NCBI GenBank assembly: GCA_014729055.1
Contig: WJKO01000401.1
Span: forward strand, 1 to 10,103
Reading direction: 5' to 3'
Length of the DNA: 10,103 nucleotides
Origin: Promethearchaeota archaeon
GTDB taxonomy: Archaea; Asgardarchaeota; Lokiarchaeia; Sigyniarchaeales; Promethearchaeaceae
The notes under the pieces are model-generated. The model searched no databases, was not told the origin of the DNA, and saw only the letters and a program-made list of their open reading frames with translations. Made by a program: the position numbers and the translations under genes. This document shows positions 6,944-10,103 of the stretch, one piece after another (position 1 is the first letter of the stretch; every line of letters starts with the position of its first letter).

Positions 6944-9900
6944 GCAACGAAAATACGTAGAATGACCCAATAGAGTCACAAACGGTGATAGTTTTCCCCT
7001 CTTTTGCAATTGAGAACTTTATAGGAACATGATCCAAGACATACTTACATAATTCTTCACTTGTCTCCGCATTCCAGACTCTGACAGTTTTATCATTCGA
7101 GCAAGTTACAATCTTGTTTTCGTCGTGAATGAAGCTAAATGCTTTGATCTTACTTGTATGTCCATGCAGATATTTCGGATCTCGTTGTCCAGTTAAATCT
7201 TGTATCACCAAAGTTTCTGGTTTGTTCAAATAGGCAATTCGTTCATTATTTTTATCTAAATCAACATAATCATATTGAATTAGATCCTCATTTATCGGTG
7301 TATACAAAAGATCTATAATAGACTTTGGTTTTTCGGAGATTATACTGAATTCGGCTATCTTGTTGTTATTAGCAATTAAATAAGTATCTTTAGAAGTGAA
7401 TGTTAAGAATGTATTTGGAGAAGCCAGGCTGTATTTCTGCTTGTTCTTTTTGATTATAGGTTTAAACTGCAATAGTACCTCTTTTTTTTCTAGATCCCAG
7501 ATGATTATCTGTGTGCCGTCGCAAGATATAACATGGACTTCATCTGGGGAGATATCATAGTTACGAACTTGCTTTTTATGCTTTTTTAATTCAATAGAAT
7601 TCTTTATTATAGTGTCTTCATCAAAACCTTCTAACTTCCAAACGAACATGGAATGCATTTCTGGAGCTGATTGCCACATTCCATATTCACTCCCAAGCCC
7701 CAATATTGCCATTTTTCTTGATTGAGAGAGGCCGACATCTCTTCGAAAATAAGATGTTGTTGGAATTTTAAAACTTATGATCTCATTTTTCTCTGAATCT
7801 ATGAAATAAAGGGCAGAATCAGTGTAGAAGTCTTCACTTGCGGTTCCCCCTGGCTGATAATATTTCCCCGCAGTTCCACAGATTGCTAAATATTTGTTGA
7901 TCATTGAGATAAATATGAGTTCATCATTCTTATGTTCGCTATTAATCGTTTTTTTTGTCCTAGACTCTATATCCCAGAATTCATAAACTATATTCCCATT
8001 ATCATCCATGACGTTAACTATACCATTACCAGAAGGCGAGACCGCGCATTCTATACTATGCAGCTTTTTACTATCTTCGAGTTCGAGCTTATTTATATTT
8101 CCTCTAAATTTCAAATCAAATAACTGGATACTACCATCTGAGAGCCCAGCTATTACTACATTATCTTTATTTAAAAACTTACAACATTCAATAGATACTC
8201 TAGCGGCAAAACTTGTTTTAATCTCATAATCCTCGAGCGAGAAAACGCGGATGCTACCATCTTCAAGTCCCAATATGATCATCTCATCTTTATTGCTAAA
8301 GTTTCCCGATTTAATACTTGAAGGAAACTTAAACGAATGGAGCTTCTCTCCCGCTTTTAGATCCCAAAGAGAGCTTGATCCTGACTTTGAATAAGTCAGA
8401 AGCCATTTAGAGTTATTGGAGATTTTTAATCCTTGTATATTAACTTCATACCAAGGACCGCCATCGCTCGGATGACCATATTCAAACATTTTCCAATTTT
8501 CAGTTAATCGGTGTATTATTTTACCCGATTGTAGGTCATATACAATGATCTGGACAATCTTGTCCAAATTTGTTGCACCAACAAAGATTTTTTCGTCATG
8601 AGAAATATCTATAAAATCTATTGCTCGCTTGAAACTTGTCAGGTTTCCCAAGAATTTACCATTCTCTGTGTCCCAAAGTTTTGTAGATATGTTTGTAAAC
8701 GTTAGGATCCTCGTTTCGTCTGGGGATATCAGAATGTTATTAATGGATGAATCAAGCTTTAATTCAAATCTCACCCTTGGTCCACCTTTTTCTAGTTCAA
8801 TGGCTTTAAGATTATTCCCTTCCCACGCTATCATGATTGATCCTTTATTAATAAATTCAAACTCTATTCTGCGCCAATATTCACTTTCCTCTTTCAATAT
8901 TTGTACATTATGCAATATATCAAGCGTGCTGGTATTTAAAATTGCTATACTTCCGTTATCATATCCAATATATATGCACTTCTTGTTTGAGGAGACTGAG
9001 ATTTTGCCAGAATTCTTTAGTGTTATTGTTTTAATATTCTCTCCATTCTTGTAATTGAATAGACTTAGATATGCATCCTCTCCGTGCATAAATTCAGAAT
9101 AGTATTTTGCAATACATTGATTTTCTCGTGTGAAGAATAATGTAGTATATTCGGGGAAATTGCCTTTTAACACCGTATATTCATCTTCCTCCACATTCCA
9201 AAATTCTATTTTTCCATTCTTTTCATCCACTCTGGAGTGTATATAGAAATGTTTTCCTGATGGTGAAAACCCAATTGCATTGACATACTTACATTTTGGT
9301 TTTACTTTCTTTATAACACGCGTTGAGGCAATATCCACTAATTTTACACTATCTTCTTCTTGTGTTAATACTCTACTAGTATTTTCAGAGAATGCCCGTC
9401 TTGTTGAAAAGACTTTTGAATCAAATAGGGAGATCTGTTTTTTTCCTTTAACCAAATCAAAAATTATGATCTTGTTATTCCGTTTTTCTCTTTGCAGAAA
9501 ATAAAAATATCGCCCGTCTGGGGTGAAATTTATATGAGTCTCGTCATTGATCTTGATGGTTTTAATACTCTTAATGTCTTTGGTATCCCAAAGCGTTAAT
9601 TCGCCTTTGTTTGGCTGGTCAATATTGTTTATGATATATTTTATAGTAATTAACCGATTTTCATCAGGCGATATAGATTTGAAATTGTCATTTATGGTCG
9701 GAATACGCGTTTCTTTACCCGTTTCCAATTTAAAAAAATCCAAGGATTCCCGACTGGAGTGTAGTATAACTTTATTAATTTTATTGATTATTTCCGGTTT
9801 GATTTCTTCGAATTCATAATCGTCTTTATTTCGTGAATCTATGATTTTCTTATAGATTTGCTCTGCATTGCGAGAATTACATAGAATAAATTCGTGTTTT

Positions 9901-10103
9901 GAGGGGATGAGTAAGAAATTCGAGTCCTCTGTGAATGCTGCATATTTGCTATCAACTGCGCCAGAAATTCCCTCATAATAGTAAATCTTTGTCGGATCTT
10001 TGATTGAATTGACCCATAAACGTCCTTTATATGCGATAATATATTTTTGATTTTGTAAACAATGGAATGTCATATTCCATTGTGTTTTCCAAGACGTTTC
10101 TTG
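6933..10103 (-). CDS. Giant WD40-repeat (multi-beta-propeller) protein, probably 5'-partial
   Basis: A protein of at least 1046 residues built almost wholly of WD40-type blades. WD40 propellers are binding scaffolds with no catalysis of their own. I count about 23 strand-d endings of the LWD/IFD/LFD type, for example TLWDTKD, IIFDLVKG, KLWDTENG, SLWDLKAG, QLFDLKF, IIWDLEKK and VRVWNAET, together with the SPDE/SPSG turns between strands. This is enough for about three seven-bladed propellers. The best-kept blade is the next to last: H970-G-H972 through W1000. Most others lack the GH dipeptide and differ strongly from each other. The frame is open from the ATG at 10073 to the right edge. That ATG has no good ribosome site, and the protein begins in mid-blade, so the N-terminus probably lies outside. 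Numbering counts from that ATG. No signal peptide or membrane helix is seen in this part. The C-terminal blade (DHVPIKFSIAKEGKTITVCD) resembles the end of STAND-type WD40 proteins. Confidence 0.85.
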   Translation of the reverse strand, partial: QETSWKTQWNMTFHCLQNQKYIIAYKGRLWVNSIKDPTKIYYYEGISGAVDSKYAAFTEDSNFLLIPSKHEFILCNSRNAEQIYKKIIDSRNKDDYEFEEIKPEIINKINKVILHSSRESLDFFKLETGKETRIPTINDNFKSISPDENRLITIKYIINNIDQPNKGELTLWDTKDIKSIKTIKINDETHINFTPDGRYFYFLQREKRNNKIIIFDLVKGKKQISLFDSKVFSTRRAFSENTSRVLTQEEDSVKLVDIASTRVIKKVKPKCKYVNAIGFSPSGKHFYIHSRVDEKNGKIEFWNVEEDEYTVLKGNFPEYTTLFFTRENQCIAKYYSEFMHGEDAYLSLFNYKNGENIKTITLKNSGKISVSSNKKCIYIGYDNGSIAILNTSTLDILHNVQILKEESEYWRRIEFEFINKGSIMIAWEGNNLKAIELEKGGPRVRFELKLDSSINNILISPDETRILTFTNISTKLWDTENGKFLGNLTSFKRAIDFIDISHDEKIFVGATNLDKIVQIIVYDLQSGKIIHRLTENWKMFEYGHPSDGGPWYEVNIQGLKISNNSKWLLTYSKSGSSSLWDLKAGEKLHSFKFPSSIKSGNFSNKDEMIILGLEDGSIRVFSLEDYEIKTSFAARVSIECCKFLNKDNVVIAGLSDGSIQLFDLKFRGNINKLELEDSKKLHSIECAVSPSGNGIVNVMDDNGNIVYEFWDIESRTKKTINSEHKNDELIFISMINKYLAICGTAGKYYQPGGTASEDFYTDSALYFIDSEKNEIISFKIPTTSYFRRDVGLSQSRKMAILGLGSEYGMWQSAPEMHSMFVWKLEGFDEDTIIKNSIELKKHKKQVRNYDISPDEVHVISCDGTQIIIWDLEKKEVLLQFKPIIKKNKQKYSLASPNTFLTFTSKDTYLIANNNKIAEFSIISEKPKSIIDLLYTPINEDLIQYDYVDLDKNNERIAYLNKPETLVIQDLTGQRDPKYLHGHTSKIKAFSFIHDENKIVTCSNDKTVRVWNAETSEELCKYVLDHVPIKFSIAKEGKTITVCDSIGSFYVFSLLNI

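Noticed and set aside
7932..9819. + strand reading frames opposite the WD40 gene (7932-8229, 8629-9054, 9280-9504, 9547-9819)
   Set aside because: Each is a shadow of WD40 blades on the other strand, without ribosome sites or recognisable domains.
10073..10103. ATG at 10073 as the sure start of the WD40 gene
   Set aside because: The frame stays open to the edge, there is no ribosome site at proper spacing, and the protein would start in mid-blade. It is kept only as an alternative.
1..10103. CRISPR array, insertion sequence or phage gene
   Set aside because: I saw no regularly spaced repeats, transposase motifs, terminal inverted repeats or phage structural genes anywhere.

Overview
The window looks like a piece of a low-G+C (about one third G+C by eye) archaeal genome. 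The clues are a tungsten-type aldehyde:ferredoxin oxidoreductase, a polyprenol/dolichol-kinase-like membrane protein, a DUF998 membrane protein, a very long WD40 protein, a TATA-like element close to one start codon, and only weak or variable Shine-Dalgarno sites. An Asgard-type (Lokiarchaeota-like) archaeon is my best guess. It rests on gene content and general feel, with no marker gene, so a low-G+C bacterium is not excluded. Coding density is high. Both ends run into open reading frames, so the genes at the two edges are probably cut.

Left half, + strand (2-3302): the nearly complete end of a uronate isomerase (uxaC; only a few N-terminal residues missing), then after 23 bp a multi-pass polyprenol/dolichol/phytol-kinase-like enzyme, then after 62 bp a six-helix DUF998 protein. 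The two membrane genes suggest a lipid or membrane function. Their link to uronate metabolism is positional only.

Right half, - strand (3324-10103, read right to left): a very large WD40 protein with about 23 propeller-blade signatures and no visible N-terminus; then after 36 bp a GH172 (formerly DUF2961) glycoside hydrolase with an unusual C-terminal membrane helix; then after a 180 bp AT-rich gap a long (728-residue) member of the aldehyde:ferredoxin oxidoreductase family. The two halves converge on a 21 bp gap with T-runs on both strands.

Taken together, uxaC, GH172 and the AOR-family enzyme suggest carbohydrate breakdown: GH172 releasing a sugar from a furanoside, the tungsten enzyme oxidising an aldehyde and reducing ferredoxin, and uxaC feeding hexuronates inward. 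This is inference. No single pathway is complete here. The most interesting items are the membrane-anchored GH172 and the WD40 protein, whose C-terminus resembles the end of STAND-type (NACHT/NB-ARC) WD40 proteins. I found no tRNA, rRNA, CRISPR array, insertion sequence or phage gene. No stretch over 300 bases lacks a gene.
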